Of a DNA stretch of 64,000 nucleotides, positions 53,095-61,915 are shown piece by piece (position 1 is the first letter of the stretch; each line of letters opens with the position of its first letter). Both the position numbers and the translations under genes were made by a program. This stretch comes from Ahrensia sp. (lineage in GTDB: Bacteria > Pseudomonadota > Alphaproteobacteria > Rhizobiales > Rhizobiaceae): contig NZXU01000027.1 in NCBI GenBank assembly GCA_002698425.1, positions 1 through 64,000 of the forward strand. The letters run 5' to 3'. The notes under the pieces were generated by a model. It saw nothing but the letters and a program-made list of their open reading frames with translations. It did no database searches and had not been told where the DNA came from.

Positions 53095-53997
53095 GTGGAG
53101 GATATCCGGCGCGCGGTGTTGATAGCGGGGCCGACGGCGAGCGGCAAGTCGGCGCTGGCGCTGCGTATCGCCGCCGAGATCGGCGGAGTGATCGTCAATA
53201 CCGATTCCATGCAGGTCTATGACGTTTTGCGGTTGCTGACGGCGCGGCCGGATGCGGAGGAGATGGCGCGCGTCCCGCATCGGCTATACGGTCATGTATC
53301 GCCCTCGGTCAGCTACTCGACGGGGCGCTGGCTGGACGACGTGCGCGCGGTGATGGAGGAGGACGAGATCGCGGGCAGGCCGCTGGTCTTCACCGGCGGC
53401 ACCGGGCTCTATTTTCGGGCGTTGACGCGTGGATTGTCGCCGATGCCGAAGGTGCCCGACGCGGTGCGCGAGCGCTGGCGCTCCCGGCTCGCGGAGGAAG
53501 GGGCGGAGAAGCTGCACGAGATCCTGCGGCATGAGGACCCCGCAGCGGCGGCGGCGATCCGGCCCGCCGACGGCCAGCGCATCCTGCGCGCGCTGGAGGT
53601 CCGGGACGTCTCCGGCCGGTCGATCCTCGACTGGCAGGCGGAAGCGGGAACGCCTCTGGTCGACGAGGGGCGGGCGGAGCGTTATCTGGTCCTGCCGGAC
53701 CGGGACAGTCTCAATGCGCGTATCGAGGATCGCTTCGACAAAATGGTCGAACAGGGAGCGCTGGACGAGGTCAGGGCGCTCAATGCGCTGAGGCTCGATC
53801 CGGCCCTGCCGGCGATGAAGGCGATCGGCGTGCGCGAATTAACCAACGTGCTGGAAAACAAAACTTCCCTAAAGGAAGCCATCGCCTTGGCGAAAACCGC
53901 GACACGGCAATATGCGAAGCGGCAAATGACGTGGTTTCGCAACCAGTTAGGCGAAGGCTGGAAGGTCGTGAATCACCCAGGCGGCGCTGACGCCTAA
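53095..53997 (+). CDS. miaA: tRNA dimethylallyltransferase
   Basis: 300 residues. P-loop GPTASGKS at 12-19, the DSMQVY motif near 37-42, FTGGTGLYFRAL near 99-110 and KQRQMTWFRNQ-like end (RQYAKRQMTWFRNQL) identify MiaA, which prenylates A37 of tRNAs reading UNN codons. GTG start, with GGAAAGG ahead. Placed between serB and the ilv genes as in other Hyphomicrobiales. Confidence 0.94.
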   Translation: MEDIRRAVLIAGPTASGKSALALRIAAEIGGVIVNTDSMQVYDVLRLLTARPDAEEMARVPHRLYGHVSPSVSYSTGRWLDDVRAVMEEDEIAGRPLVFTGGTGLYFRALTRGLSPMPKVPDAVRERWRSRLAEEGAEKLHEILRHEDPAAAAAIRPADGQRILRALEVRDVSGRSILDWQAEAGTPLVDEGRAERYLVLPDRDSLNARIEDRFDKMVEQGALDEVRALNALRLDPALPAMKAIGVRELTNVLENKTSLKEAIALAKTATRQYAKRQMTWFRNQLGEGWKVVNHPGGADA

Positions 53998-54095
53998 AGC
54001 TTTAACGATTTCTTCAAGAATCGTTCAACCGAGCCGCTTAACGCCGCGGAAATAAAGGCTTGCCTAACGTTGCCCAGAGGCAGGCGGCGGGCACA

Positions 54096-54881
54096 ATGCG
54101 GTTACATCGTACCGAAAAATCATTCATGATTTATCTCGTGCTCCTACTGGGAGCCGCGGTTTGCGCCTTCTGGGCGAATGACGTCGTTTTCGGCGGATTC
54201 GACAGCCAGGCGGTACCCGACGAGATCTCCACCGGCCTGATCGCATTGCGCATCGAACTCGGGCTTCTATGTTCGGCCATTCTGGTTGGCACGTTTCACT
54301 TCTATCCGATGTTGCGCCGGCAGACGCTGGAGCATGGGGAGTGGCGCGAGAAGTACGAGATGCTCAACCAGAAGAGCCAGAACTTCCAGAAGGCGGCCCT
54401 GACCGACCCGATGACCGGGCTGCAGAACCGGCGTTATTTCGACGATGCGCTGGCGCAATATATGGAGGAGTTCTCGCGCATCGAGCGACCGCTCGGGATC
54501 ATGCTTCTCGACATCGACCATTTCAAATCGATCAACGACACGCATGGGCACGATGTCGGCGACGAGGTGATCAAGGGGCTCGCCAACACGATCCGCGATT
54601 ATACGAGACACCACGATATCGCCGCGCGCGTCGGTGGCGAGGAGTTCGCGGTCGTGGCGCCGAATGTCGGCAGCGCGGAACTGGAGAAGATGGCGAACCG
54701 GTTGCGTCTCGCCGTGTCCAATCTGGTCTTCAATCTCGGCGATACCGTCCGGCTGAAGATCACCATCAGCGTGGGCATTGCGATCTGGGACGGCGAGGAG
54801 ACCGGCGCAAAGCTCTACAAGCGCGCCGACGGCAATCTCTACGAGGCCAAGCGCGGCGGCCGCAACAAGGTCTGCGCCTGA
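54096..54881 (+). CDS. membrane diguanylate cyclase (GGDEF)
   Basis: 261 residues: two membrane helices (about 11-30 and 48-70), a short coiled segment, and a GGDEF domain (about 95-260) with DPMTGLQNRRYF, DIDHFKSINDTHGHDVGDEV and the active-site GGEEF near 187. It should make cyclic di-GMP; the short N-terminal part limits sensing. An inhibitory RxxD site is not obvious. ATG at 54096 is used; 54126 is an alternative just before the first helix. Monocistronic. Confidence 0.85.
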   Translation: MRLHRTEKSFMIYLVLLLGAAVCAFWANDVVFGGFDSQAVPDEISTGLIALRIELGLLCSAILVGTFHFYPMLRRQTLEHGEWREKYEMLNQKSQNFQKAALTDPMTGLQNRRYFDDALAQYMEEFSRIERPLGIMLLDIDHFKSINDTHGHDVGDEVIKGLANTIRDYTRHHDIAARVGGEEFAVVAPNVGSAELEKMANRLRLAVSNLVFNLGDTVRLKITISVGIAIWDGEETGAKLYKRADGNLYEAKRGGRNKVCA

Positions 54882-54966
54882 CCTTCGGGGGGCCAACTTC
54901 CCGTCATTCGCCATTTTCCGCTGCACCGTGCTAGCTTGCCGCCGGATGGTGCGAAGCGGTGACGGT

Positions 54967-55965
54967 ATGAAAGCTGCGGTCAACACGCGTTACGGATCGC
55001 CACAGGCGGTATCGATCCGTGACATCGCGAAACCGCAACCGGCAGCCGGCGAGATCCTTGTCCGGATTCACGCGACGACGGTCAGCCGGACCGATTGCGG
55101 GATGCTGCGGGGGCATCCGTTTTTCATTCGTCTGGTGACCGGGCTGTTTCGCCCGAAGATCACGGTCCTTGGCATGGATTTCGCCGGTGTGGTCGAGGCC
55201 GTCGGGGCGGACGTGACCAGCTTCAAGCCCGGGGACCATGTATTCGGCCTGTCACCGGATCGATACGGCGCACATGCCGAGTATCTGTGCATGCCCGAGG
55301 ACGGACCGATCGCATTCATGTCGGCCGGGATCGGTTATTGCGACGCGGTCCTTTGCGAAGGCGCCTGGTATGCGCATACTTATCTTGAGGAATTCGGACT
55401 GGGGCCGGGCAACACGATCCTGATATATGGCGCGAGCGGCGCGATCGGTCTCGCGGCGGTTCAGCTTGCGAAGGCCAGAGGGGCATCCGTCACTGCCGTC
55501 GCGACGGAAGCGCATTTCGATTTGCTCAAATCGCTCGGCGCGGACCGGATGCTCGACTACAGGGCGCAGGATTTCACGAAAATTGGCGAGACTTTCGATT
55601 TCGTCCTCGACGCTGTCGGGAAAACGTCGTTCTTCGCGTGCCGGGGGCTGCTGAAGCCCGAAGGGCGGTTCTCGGCGACCGATCTCGGGCCGTGGTGGCA
55701 GACCATCTGGCTATCGTTGTGGTTTTTCGCGGTCGGGAGCAAGCGGGCTTCATTTCCGATGCCGAAGTGCAGCAAGGCGCTGATCGAGTATTTCAAGGCG
55801 CGGATGGAGGCGGGCGAATTGCGTGCCGTCATAGACCGGACCTATCGCCTCGACGCGATCGTCGAGGCCTATCTCTACGTGGAATCAGCAAGAAAGACCG
55901 GAATCGTCGTGATTCCGGTCGTTCAAGACGGGGCCGGAGCGGCTTCTATTTCCGGAAACGGTTGA
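54967..55965 (+). CDS. NAD(P)-dependent alcohol dehydrogenase / quinone oxidoreductase (MDR)
   Basis: 332 residues of the medium-chain dehydrogenase superfamily. The N-terminal catalytic fold (VRIHATTVSRTDCGMLRG, GMDFAGVVEAVGADVTSFKPGDHVFG) and the nucleotide-binding ILIYGASGAIGLAAVQLAKARGASVTAV are clear. The structural-zinc cysteine cluster of classical ADHs is missing, so a quinone-oxidoreductase-like reductase is most likely. The substrate is unknown. The ATG at 54967 is chosen for the typical MKAAVNTRYGSP start. Its 3' end overlaps the converging HerA gene by 20 bases. Confidence 0.85.
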   Translation: MKAAVNTRYGSPQAVSIRDIAKPQPAAGEILVRIHATTVSRTDCGMLRGHPFFIRLVTGLFRPKITVLGMDFAGVVEAVGADVTSFKPGDHVFGLSPDRYGAHAEYLCMPEDGPIAFMSAGIGYCDAVLCEGAWYAHTYLEEFGLGPGNTILIYGASGAIGLAAVQLAKARGASVTAVATEAHFDLLKSLGADRMLDYRAQDFTKIGETFDFVLDAVGKTSFFACRGLLKPEGRFSATDLGPWWQTIWLSLWFFAVGSKRASFPMPKCSKALIEYFKARMEAGELRAVIDRTYRLDAIVEAYLYVESARKTGIVVIPVVQDGAGAASISGNG

Positions 55966-57943
55966 TCAGGTCGCGCGCGCCATTGCCGGCGGCGGGCTCG
56001 GGAGCGCGTTTCGGTGCCGGCGCCGGGGCGGGGGCGGGTGTCGGGGCCGGACGGGCGAAGCGGTCGCGGCCGCCATGCAGGGAGCCTTCCTCGGTAAAGA
56101 GTTTGGCGAGTTCCTCGCGGTCGACGGCGTTTCTGGCCGGTTGCTGGTCGCTGTAGCGCGGCGGCTGGGCCCCGACCTGATGCTCGATATCGGCAAGAGA
56201 CGGGCGCTGCTCGCCGATCTGGGCCTCGCCGAGCGGCTGCTTGATGCCCGGCGCGTTGTCGTACATGTCGTCGAGGCCGGAATGGATGCCGCGCGGGAAG
56301 CGCATCTTGTAGATGACGTCCTCGACATCGATCTGGACGTCGCCGGACAGAACCGCGACCTGTTCGTCATAGAGATGGTTGCCGGGCAGCTGCGACGGCG
56401 CGACCTTCTCGAAGGTCATGCGCATGGGCGTCGACACGCCCTGGCCGAAGGCAATCGCCTCGCGGTTGGCAAGCGACGGCAGGAAGTTGATGGCCGAGCG
56501 CGAGGATCCTGCGATCGCCTTGCGCATGATCTCCTGGTCGCGCTCGTTGCCGAGACGCATGGAGAAGAAGGTGTTGCACTGGGAAAGGATCGTCTCGTCC
56601 AGCTCGCCGGGGCGCTGCGAGACGATGCCGAGATAGACGCCGTATTTACGGCCTTCCTTGGCGATGCGGGCGATGGCGGAGCGGGTCGGCGCGAAGCCGG
56701 CGCTCTGGTCGGTCGGGATGTAGCGGTGCGCTTCCTCGCAGACCACCAGGGTCTGGATCTGCGATTTCGACCAGACGGCGAGGTCGAAGGCGAGACGGCA
56801 CAGTACCGAGGCGACCGAATTGACGATTTCGGACGGCATGCCGCTCATCTGGAAGGCGGTGATCGGCTTGCCGTGGGCGGGCACGCGGTAGATGGTCGAG
56901 ACGACGTCGAAAATGTTGTCCTCGATCGTCTTCGAGGCGAACATGAAGCGGTAGCGCGGATCGTTCGAGACGGCTTCGAGGCGATTCTTCAGCGCCTTGA
57001 GATGCGGGCGCTCGTTGCGGCCCTCGAGCATGCCGATACGGTCCTCGATCAGATGCTGCAGATCGGAAATGCGGTAGGGGACCGGCGTGTCGGCGGTGAC
57101 GGCGGTCATGTCGTGATGCTTGCGCAGCGACGGCTGTCCGTTGCCCTTGAACTGCATCTTTGCGAGCGGGATCAGGTCGCGCAGCGCGTCGATCTCTTCG
57201 GGAACCGGTTGACGGCCGCGGAACACCACCTCGGAGAACTCCTCCAGACGGAACATCCAGAAGGGAAGATCGAGTTCGGTATCGGTGATGGTGATCGCCA
57301 GATCCGGGAAGGCGGAGGCGAACTCGTTGTGCGGATCGAGGATCAGGACGCGCACGTCCGGGCGGGCCTCGACGATCTTGCGCAACAGCAGCGTGACGGC
57401 GGTCGACTTGCCGACGCCGGTGGTGCCGACCACGGCGAAGTGGCGGGAGATCAGGCTGTCGATGGAGATCAGCGCCGGGATCTCGTTGTTCTGGGACAGG
57501 CAGCCGACCTCGACGGCGCGTTCATCATTGTTCTCGTAGATCGCGGCGAGGTCGCCGATGCGGATGCGGTGCGCGACCGCGCCGAGATAGGGATAGGAGG
57601 AAATGCCGCCGGTAAAGCGCGCCTTGCCGCTGCCGTCATCGGTGATCTCGCCGACGAGTTCCACATGGATGTGGATCAGGTTGCCTTCGTCCTTGTTCCA
57701 GGTGCCCGACCCGGTATCGACCTTGAAGAGCATGCCGACGATGCGGTTGTCGCCGACGCGGATGGAGATCAGCTGACCGACGGCCCAATAGTCCTCGCTG
57801 GCGGAATCGCCCTTGCCGGCCAGGGCCGCGACAATCGCATGCGTGCCGTCGCAGGAAACCACGAAGCCTTCCGTGCGATTGCGCTTGTGCACATGGAGAT
57901 TTTCATAGACCGCCGAAGCGTCCCCGGCCTGCGTATCCGTCAT
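55946..57943 (-). CDS. HerA-type bipolar DNA helicase/ATPase
   Basis: 665 residues: a HAS-barrel N-terminus (about 25-150, ending in the VGCLSQNNEIPALISIDSL lead-in), Walker A GTTGVGKST at 173-181, Walker B TLVVCEEAHRY near 400, then SAIARIAKEGRKYGVYLGIVSQRPGELDETILSQCNT, the HerA signature. A proline/alanine-rich tail (about 600-665) follows. HerA proteins are hexameric DNA translocases, usually with a NurA nuclease for end resection, but no nurA is in the window. This is the full-length type, unlike the shorter ATPase at 13.9 kb. Confidence 0.88.
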   Translation of the reverse strand: MTDTQAGDASAVYENLHVHKRNRTEGFVVSCDGTHAIVAALAGKGDSASEDYWAVGQLISIRVGDNRIVGMLFKVDTGSGTWNKDEGNLIHIHVELVGEITDDGSGKARFTGGISSYPYLGAVAHRIRIGDLAAIYENNDERAVEVGCLSQNNEIPALISIDSLISRHFAVVGTTGVGKSTAVTLLLRKIVEARPDVRVLILDPHNEFASAFPDLAITITDTELDLPFWMFRLEEFSEVVFRGRQPVPEEIDALRDLIPLAKMQFKGNGQPSLRKHHDMTAVTADTPVPYRISDLQHLIEDRIGMLEGRNERPHLKALKNRLEAVSNDPRYRFMFASKTIEDNIFDVVSTIYRVPAHGKPITAFQMSGMPSEIVNSVASVLCRLAFDLAVWSKSQIQTLVVCEEAHRYIPTDQSAGFAPTRSAIARIAKEGRKYGVYLGIVSQRPGELDETILSQCNTFFSMRLGNERDQEIMRKAIAGSSRSAINFLPSLANREAIAFGQGVSTPMRMTFEKVAPSQLPGNHLYDEQVAVLSGDVQIDVEDVIYKMRFPRGIHSGLDDMYDNAPGIKQPLGEAQIGEQRPSLADIEHQVGAQPPRYSDQQPARNAVDREELAKLFTEEGSLHGGRDRFARPAPTPAPAPAPAPKRAPEPAAGNGARDLINRFRK

Positions 57944-58069
57944 TCAAAATTGTCCTGCCGCATGGAACCGGCATTGTGGCGGGGCGAAGTTAAGGAATGG
58001 CTACGTGGACAGCTAGACTTGCAAGTAGGGCCAAGTCTCCGGTCGCGTCTGATTGGCGCAGCAGCAGGC

Positions 58070-58098
58070 TTGACTGTCTCCGGAGCCGGTCATATTGT
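58070..58098 (+). promoter_or_regulatory. promoter of the ilv operon
   Basis: TTGACT at 58070-58075, a 17-base spacer, TATTGT at 58093-58098. Transcription should start near 58105, within about 2 bases of the leader-peptide ATG at 58107, so the leader message would be practically leaderless, as for rhizobial trpL. Confidence 0.6.
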
Positions 58099-58106
58099 CC
58101 GCGCCC

Positions 58107-58157
58107 ATGACGAAGATCATTCTCGTAGTAGGACCGCGCATGGGCAGGGCGATGTAA
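58107..58157 (+). CDS. ilv leader peptide, MTKIILVVGPRMGRAM
   Basis: A 16-codon frame with the run Ile-Ile-Leu-Val-Val at codons 4-8 (58116-58130), exactly the amino acids made by the operon. Stalling there at low charged Ile/Leu/Val tRNA would cover the following stem CCGCGCATGGG (58134-58144). The ATG lies next to the predicted transcription start. Its context with the two hairpins and ilvB downstream makes a classical attenuator. Confidence 0.8.
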   Translation: MTKIILVVGPRMGRAM

Positions 58158-58185
58158 TCGCCCGGCGGCAAGCTCCCATGCGCGG
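58134..58185 (+). promoter_or_regulatory. ilv attenuator pause hairpin
   Basis: Perfect 11-bp stem CCGCGCATGGG (58134-58144) with CCCATGCGCGG (58175-58185), enclosing a second perfect 7-bp hairpin GGGCGAT/ATCGCCC (58147-58163). The second arm overlaps AAGCTCCC (58170-58177), which can instead pair, with one bulge, to GGGGGCCTT (58204-58212) of the terminator. A ribosome stalled on the leader would free that arm and favour antitermination. Confidence 0.6.
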
Positions 58186-58192
58186 AAAACAC

Positions 58193-58216
58193 AAGGCTCC
58201 TCAGGGGGCCTTTTTT
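58193..58216 (+). terminator. ilv attenuator terminator
   Basis: 8-bp stem AAGGCTCC / GGGGCCTT with a T-G wobble (58193-58200, 58205-58212), loop TCAG, and six T. It lies between the leader peptide and ilvB, where it would stop transcription when branched-chain amino acids are plentiful. Confidence 0.85.
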
Positions 58217-58294
58217 ATTGCACCTCTCCTCCAATCACATATTACGTCTCCAGCGCAAACCGGCGCATGAGACGCCGAAGACGGGAAAGTAACG

Positions 58295-60094
58295 ATGAAC
58301 GCGAAAGCCAAGCCGGGCGAGAAATGGCAGATGACCGGCGCCGAAATGGTCATACAGGCGTTGAAGGACAACGGGGTCGAGCATGTGTTCGGCTATCCGG
58401 GGGGCGCCGTGCTTCCGATCTATGACGAGATTTTCCAGCAGGAAGACGTCGAGCACATCCTGGTGCGCCACGAGCAGGGCGCCGGCCACGCGGCCGAAGG
58501 CTATGCCCGCTCCACCGGCAAGCCGGGCGTCATGCTGGTGACCTCGGGCCCGGGCGCGACCAATGCGGTGACGCCGCTGCAGGACGCGCTGATGGATTCC
58601 ATTCCGCTTGTCTGCATCACCGGCCAGGTGCCGACGACGCTGATCGGCTCCGACGCTTTCCAGGAATGCGACACGGTCGGCATCACCCGGCCCTGCACCA
58701 AGCACAACTGGCTGGTCAAGGACGTCAACGACCTGCCGCGCGTCCTGCACGAGGCCTTCCGCGTCGCGACGACCGGGCGGCCGGGGCCGGTTGTGGTCGA
58801 CATCCCGAAGGACGTCCAGTTCGCCACCGGAACCTACCACGCGCCGGACATCGCCGACATGCGGGCGAGCTATCATCCGCGGCTTTCCGGCGACGAGACG
58901 CTGATCGAGCAGGCCGTGGCGATGATGCGCGCGGCGAAGCGCCCGGTCATCTATTCGGGCGGCGGCGTCATCAATTCCGGTCCGGAAGCAAGCCGGCTGC
59001 TGCGCGAACTGGTCGACCTGACCGGTTTTCCGATCACCTCGACGCTGATGGGCCTCGGCGCCTATGCGGCGAGCGGACCGAACTGGCTCGGCATGCTCGG
59101 CATGCACGGAACCTATGAGGCCAACATGACGATGCATGATTGCGACGTCATGGTGAATATCGGCGCGCGCTTCGACGACCGCATCACCGGGCGCATCGAC
59201 AAGTTCGCGCCGCGCGCGAAGATCATCCATATCGATATCGACCCGTCCTCGATCAACAAGATCATCCGGTCCGATCTTGGCATCATCGGCGATGTCGGCC
59301 ATGTCCTGGAGGACATGGTGCGCATCTGGCGCGCCTCGGGCGGGCTCGAGGACAAGTCGGCGCTGAAGCAGTGGTGGAACCAGATCGGCAAGTGGAAGGC
59401 GCGCAACTCGCTCGCCTACACGCCGAACAAGGACGTCATCATGCCGCAATACGCCATCGAGCGCCTCCACGAGGCGTCGCTGCGGTCGGGCAAGGAGACC
59501 TTCATCACGACGGAAGTCGGCCAGCACCAGATGTGGGCGGCGCAGTTCTTCGGTTTTGAAGAGCCCAATCACTGGATGACCTCGGGCGGCCTCGGCACGA
59601 TGGGCTACGGCCTGCCGGCGGCGCTCGGCGTGCAGATCGCCCATCGCGACGCGCTGGTCGTCGACATTGCGGGCGATGCCTCTGTGCTGATGACGATCCA
59701 GGAAATGTCGGCGGCGGTGCAGCACAACGCGCCGATCAAGATCTTCATCCTGAACAACCAGTATATGGGCATGGTGCGCCAGTGGCAGCAATTGCTGCAT
59801 GGCAACCGGCTGTCGCATTCCTATACGGAAGCATTGCCGGATTTCGTCATGCTTGCAGAGGCTTACGGCGGCAAGGGGATCCGTTGCGAGAAGCCGGACG
59901 AGCTGGACGACGCGCTTGACGAGATGATCGCATCCGACAAGCCGGTGATCTTCGATTGCCGCGTGGCCAATCTCGCCAACTGCTTCCCGATGATCCCGTC
60001 GGGCAAGGCGCATAACGAGATGCTGCTGCCGGACGAGGCGACCGACGAGGCCGTGGCGAACGCCATCAGCGCGGAAGGAAAGGCGCTCGTCTGA
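58295..60094 (+). CDS. ilvB: acetolactate synthase, large (catalytic) subunit
   Basis: 599 residues. The TPP/FAD enzyme makes acetolactate and acetohydroxybutyrate, the first common step to valine, leucine and isoleucine. Seen: the GYPGGAVLPIYDEIF start, the RHEQGAGHAAEGYARS segment with the activating Glu, GDASVLMTIQEMSAAVQHN and IFILNNQYMGMVRQW in the TPP domain. Under control of the leader attenuator 79 bases upstream. The second subunit gene, ilvN, is separated by a transporter gene. Confidence 0.95.
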   Translation: MNAKAKPGEKWQMTGAEMVIQALKDNGVEHVFGYPGGAVLPIYDEIFQQEDVEHILVRHEQGAGHAAEGYARSTGKPGVMLVTSGPGATNAVTPLQDALMDSIPLVCITGQVPTTLIGSDAFQECDTVGITRPCTKHNWLVKDVNDLPRVLHEAFRVATTGRPGPVVVDIPKDVQFATGTYHAPDIADMRASYHPRLSGDETLIEQAVAMMRAAKRPVIYSGGGVINSGPEASRLLRELVDLTGFPITSTLMGLGAYAASGPNWLGMLGMHGTYEANMTMHDCDVMVNIGARFDDRITGRIDKFAPRAKIIHIDIDPSSINKIIRSDLGIIGDVGHVLEDMVRIWRASGGLEDKSALKQWWNQIGKWKARNSLAYTPNKDVIMPQYAIERLHEASLRSGKETFITTEVGQHQMWAAQFFGFEEPNHWMTSGGLGTMGYGLPAALGVQIAHRDALVVDIAGDASVLMTIQEMSAAVQHNAPIKIFILNNQYMGMVRQWQQLLHGNRLSHSYTEALPDFVMLAEAYGGKGIRCEKPDELDDALDEMIASDKPVIFDCRVANLANCFPMIPSGKAHNEMLLPDEATDEAVANAISAEGKALV

Positions 60095-60113
60095 GCGCTT
60101 GCCGGAAACCGCG

Positions 60114-61031
60114 ATGCAGAAGAACCCGCCCGGCCTTGCCGACTATGCGCTGCTGACCGCGCTGGCCCTCTTGTGGGGCAGTGCGTTCCTGCTGTCGAAA
60201 GTCGCCGTCGCCGAGGTGTCGCCGATCACGGTCACGCTGCTCCGCCAGTTCATCGCGCTCGTCGCGCTCGGTACCATTGCTGCGGTCTCGGGGCGCTGGT
60301 TCCGTCCGTCGGCGCGCGACCATGTCTTCATGGTCATCTGCGCGATCGCCGGCACCGCGTTGCCCTATACGCTGATCAATTGGGGCGTCGTGGTGATCGA
60401 CAGCGGGCTGGCCGCGATCCTGATGGGGTTCATGCCACTGGTCGTCCTGCTGCTCGCGCATCTGGTCACCCATGACGAGAAGCTTACCCTGCCGAAACTG
60501 GGTGGCGTCGCGCTCGGCATTGGCGGGCTGGCGATCCTGTTCTGGCCGCAGCTCGCTTCCGGCTTCGGGCACGATCTGATGCGCCAGGTCGCGATCCTCG
60601 GCGCGGCGTTCGCTTATGGCGTCAACGCGCTGTCGACCAAGAAGCTCGTCGGGCATCCGCCGATGGCGCTGATGGCCTACATCACCGGCTGGACGATGGT
60701 GTTCCTCGTGCCGGCGGCCTTCCTGTTCGAGGACCCGCTGTCGATCCATCCATCGATGCCGGTCGGCATGGCGATCCTGGCGCTCGGCCTCTTGCCTTCG
60801 GCAGCCGGGGCCCTCGTCATGGTGACGATCATCCGCCGCCAGGGGGCGACCTTCTTCGGCCTGATCAACCTGTTGATCCCGATTGCGGGCGTCGTGCTCG
60901 CGGTCATCTTTCTGGGCGAACGACCGGGCCTCAATGCGCTCGCTGCGCTCGCCGTCATCATCTGCGGCCTGATGGTCGCACGCATCAAACCGTCCGCAAG
61001 GAAATCCATCGCTCAGGAGAGCCACCCATGA
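60114..61031 (+). CDS. DMT-family transporter (EamA) between ilvB and ilvN
   Basis: 305 residues, ten predicted helices in two EamA repeats (ALLTALALLWGSAFLLSK; the second from about LGAAFAYGVNALSTKK). Exporters of amino acids and metabolites are common in this family, so efflux of branched-chain amino acids or precursors is a reasonable guess from context only. ATG at 60114 is preferred to an upstream TTG. It overlaps ilvN by ATGA, so it is truly in the operon. Confidence 0.85.
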   Translation: MQKNPPGLADYALLTALALLWGSAFLLSKVAVAEVSPITVTLLRQFIALVALGTIAAVSGRWFRPSARDHVFMVICAIAGTALPYTLINWGVVVIDSGLAAILMGFMPLVVLLLAHLVTHDEKLTLPKLGGVALGIGGLAILFWPQLASGFGHDLMRQVAILGAAFAYGVNALSTKKLVGHPPMALMAYITGWTMVFLVPAAFLFEDPLSIHPSMPVGMAILALGLLPSAAGALVMVTIIRRQGATFFGLINLLIPIAGVVLAVIFLGERPGLNALAALAVIICGLMVARIKPSARKSIAQESHP

Positions 61032-61600
61032 ACGCACGTCAGCAGGCCACCGGATCGGCCTATTTCATCGCCAAGGAAACGCAGACCGCCGAAACGCACA
61101 CGCTGTCGGTGCTGGTCGACAACGAACCCGGCGTTCTCGCCCGCGTGATCGGACTGTTTTCCGGCCGCGGCTACAATATCGAGAGCCTGACCGTGTCCGA
61201 GACCGAGCATGAAAAGCACCAGTCTCGCATCACCATCGTGACGCGCGGCACGCCGCATGTCCTCGACCAGATCAAGGCGCAGCTGGAGCGCATCGTGCCG
61301 GTGCACCGGGTCGTCGACCTGACGGTGCGCGCGCATGATCTCGGCCACGAAAAGCCGCTGGAACGCGAGCTGGCGCTGATCAAGGTCTCGGGCAAGGGCG
61401 AGAGCCGCGTCGAGGCGCTGCGCCTCGCCGACGCCTTCAAGGCGACGGTGATCGACGCCAATGTCGAGCATTTCATCTTCGAGATCACCGGACGGACCTC
61501 GAAGATCGAGCAGTTCATCGGCATTATGGCGCCGCTCGGTCTCGTCGAGGTGTGTCGCACTGGCGTCGCGGCGATGAGCCGCGGCGGAGAAGGGATGTGA
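61028..61600 (+). CDS. ilvN: acetolactate synthase, small (regulatory) subunit
   Basis: 190 residues: an ACT domain (about 26-100: HTLSVLVDNEPGVLARVIGLFSGRGYNIESLTVSETE) that binds valine and sets feedback inhibition, and the C-terminal ALS_ss domain (VKVSGKG-like: LIKVSGKGESRVEALRLADAF, FEITGRTSKIEQFIGIM). It activates IlvB. ATG overlaps the EamA stop. GTGA overlaps into the following monooxygenase gene. Confidence 0.95.
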   Translation: MNARQQATGSAYFIAKETQTAETHTLSVLVDNEPGVLARVIGLFSGRGYNIESLTVSETEHEKHQSRITIVTRGTPHVLDQIKAQLERIVPVHRVVDLTVRAHDLGHEKPLERELALIKVSGKGESRVEALRLADAFKATVIDANVEHFIFEITGRTSKIEQFIGIMAPLGLVEVCRTGVAAMSRGGEGM

Positions 61601-61911
61601 GTGCGGACAAGACCGTCCGGCCCGAGCCGCCGAAAGGCGCGGTGCTGCTGGACGGTCATATCGATGTGCCGGCGGACCGTCTCGCGGCCGTCGAGGCGGG
61701 GCTGGCCGAGCATGTGCGGCTGACGCATGCGGAGCCGGGCTGCCTGTTCTTCAGCGTCACGCCGTGCGGCGACATTGCGGGCCGCTTCATCGTTTCGGAA
61801 ATCTTCGCCGACGAGGCGGCTTTCGCCGCGCATCAGGCGCGCGGCGCGGCATCGCCCTGGGCCGAGGTGACGAAGGACATCCCGCGCCAATACGAGATCA
61901 GGACCGCCTGA
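61597..61911 (+). CDS. antibiotic biosynthesis monooxygenase-like (ABM) protein
   Basis: 104 residues with a single ABM fold (about 17-100: LDGHIDVPADRLAAVEAGLAEHVRLTHAEPGCLFFSV, SEIFADEAAFAAHQ). Such small proteins act as quinol monooxygenases or as heat-stable ligand-binding dimers; activity here is unknown. GTG start overlapping the ilvN stop (GTGA), with GGAG 7 bases ahead, so it is at the end of the ilv operon. Confidence 0.75.
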   Translation: MSADKTVRPEPPKGAVLLDGHIDVPADRLAAVEAGLAEHVRLTHAEPGCLFFSVTPCGDIAGRFIVSEIFADEAAFAAHQARGAASPWAEVTKDIPRQYEIRTA

Positions 61912-61915
61912 CATT

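Noticed and set aside
54004..54025. Hairpin AACGATT-N8-AATCGTT after miaA
   Set aside because: 7-bp AT-rich stem without a T-tract; too weak to call a terminator.
56075..58270. 731-codon plus-strand frame opposite the HerA gene and through the ilv leader
   Set aside because: Same shadow pattern. It also runs through the ilv promoter and attenuator, which have their own structure.
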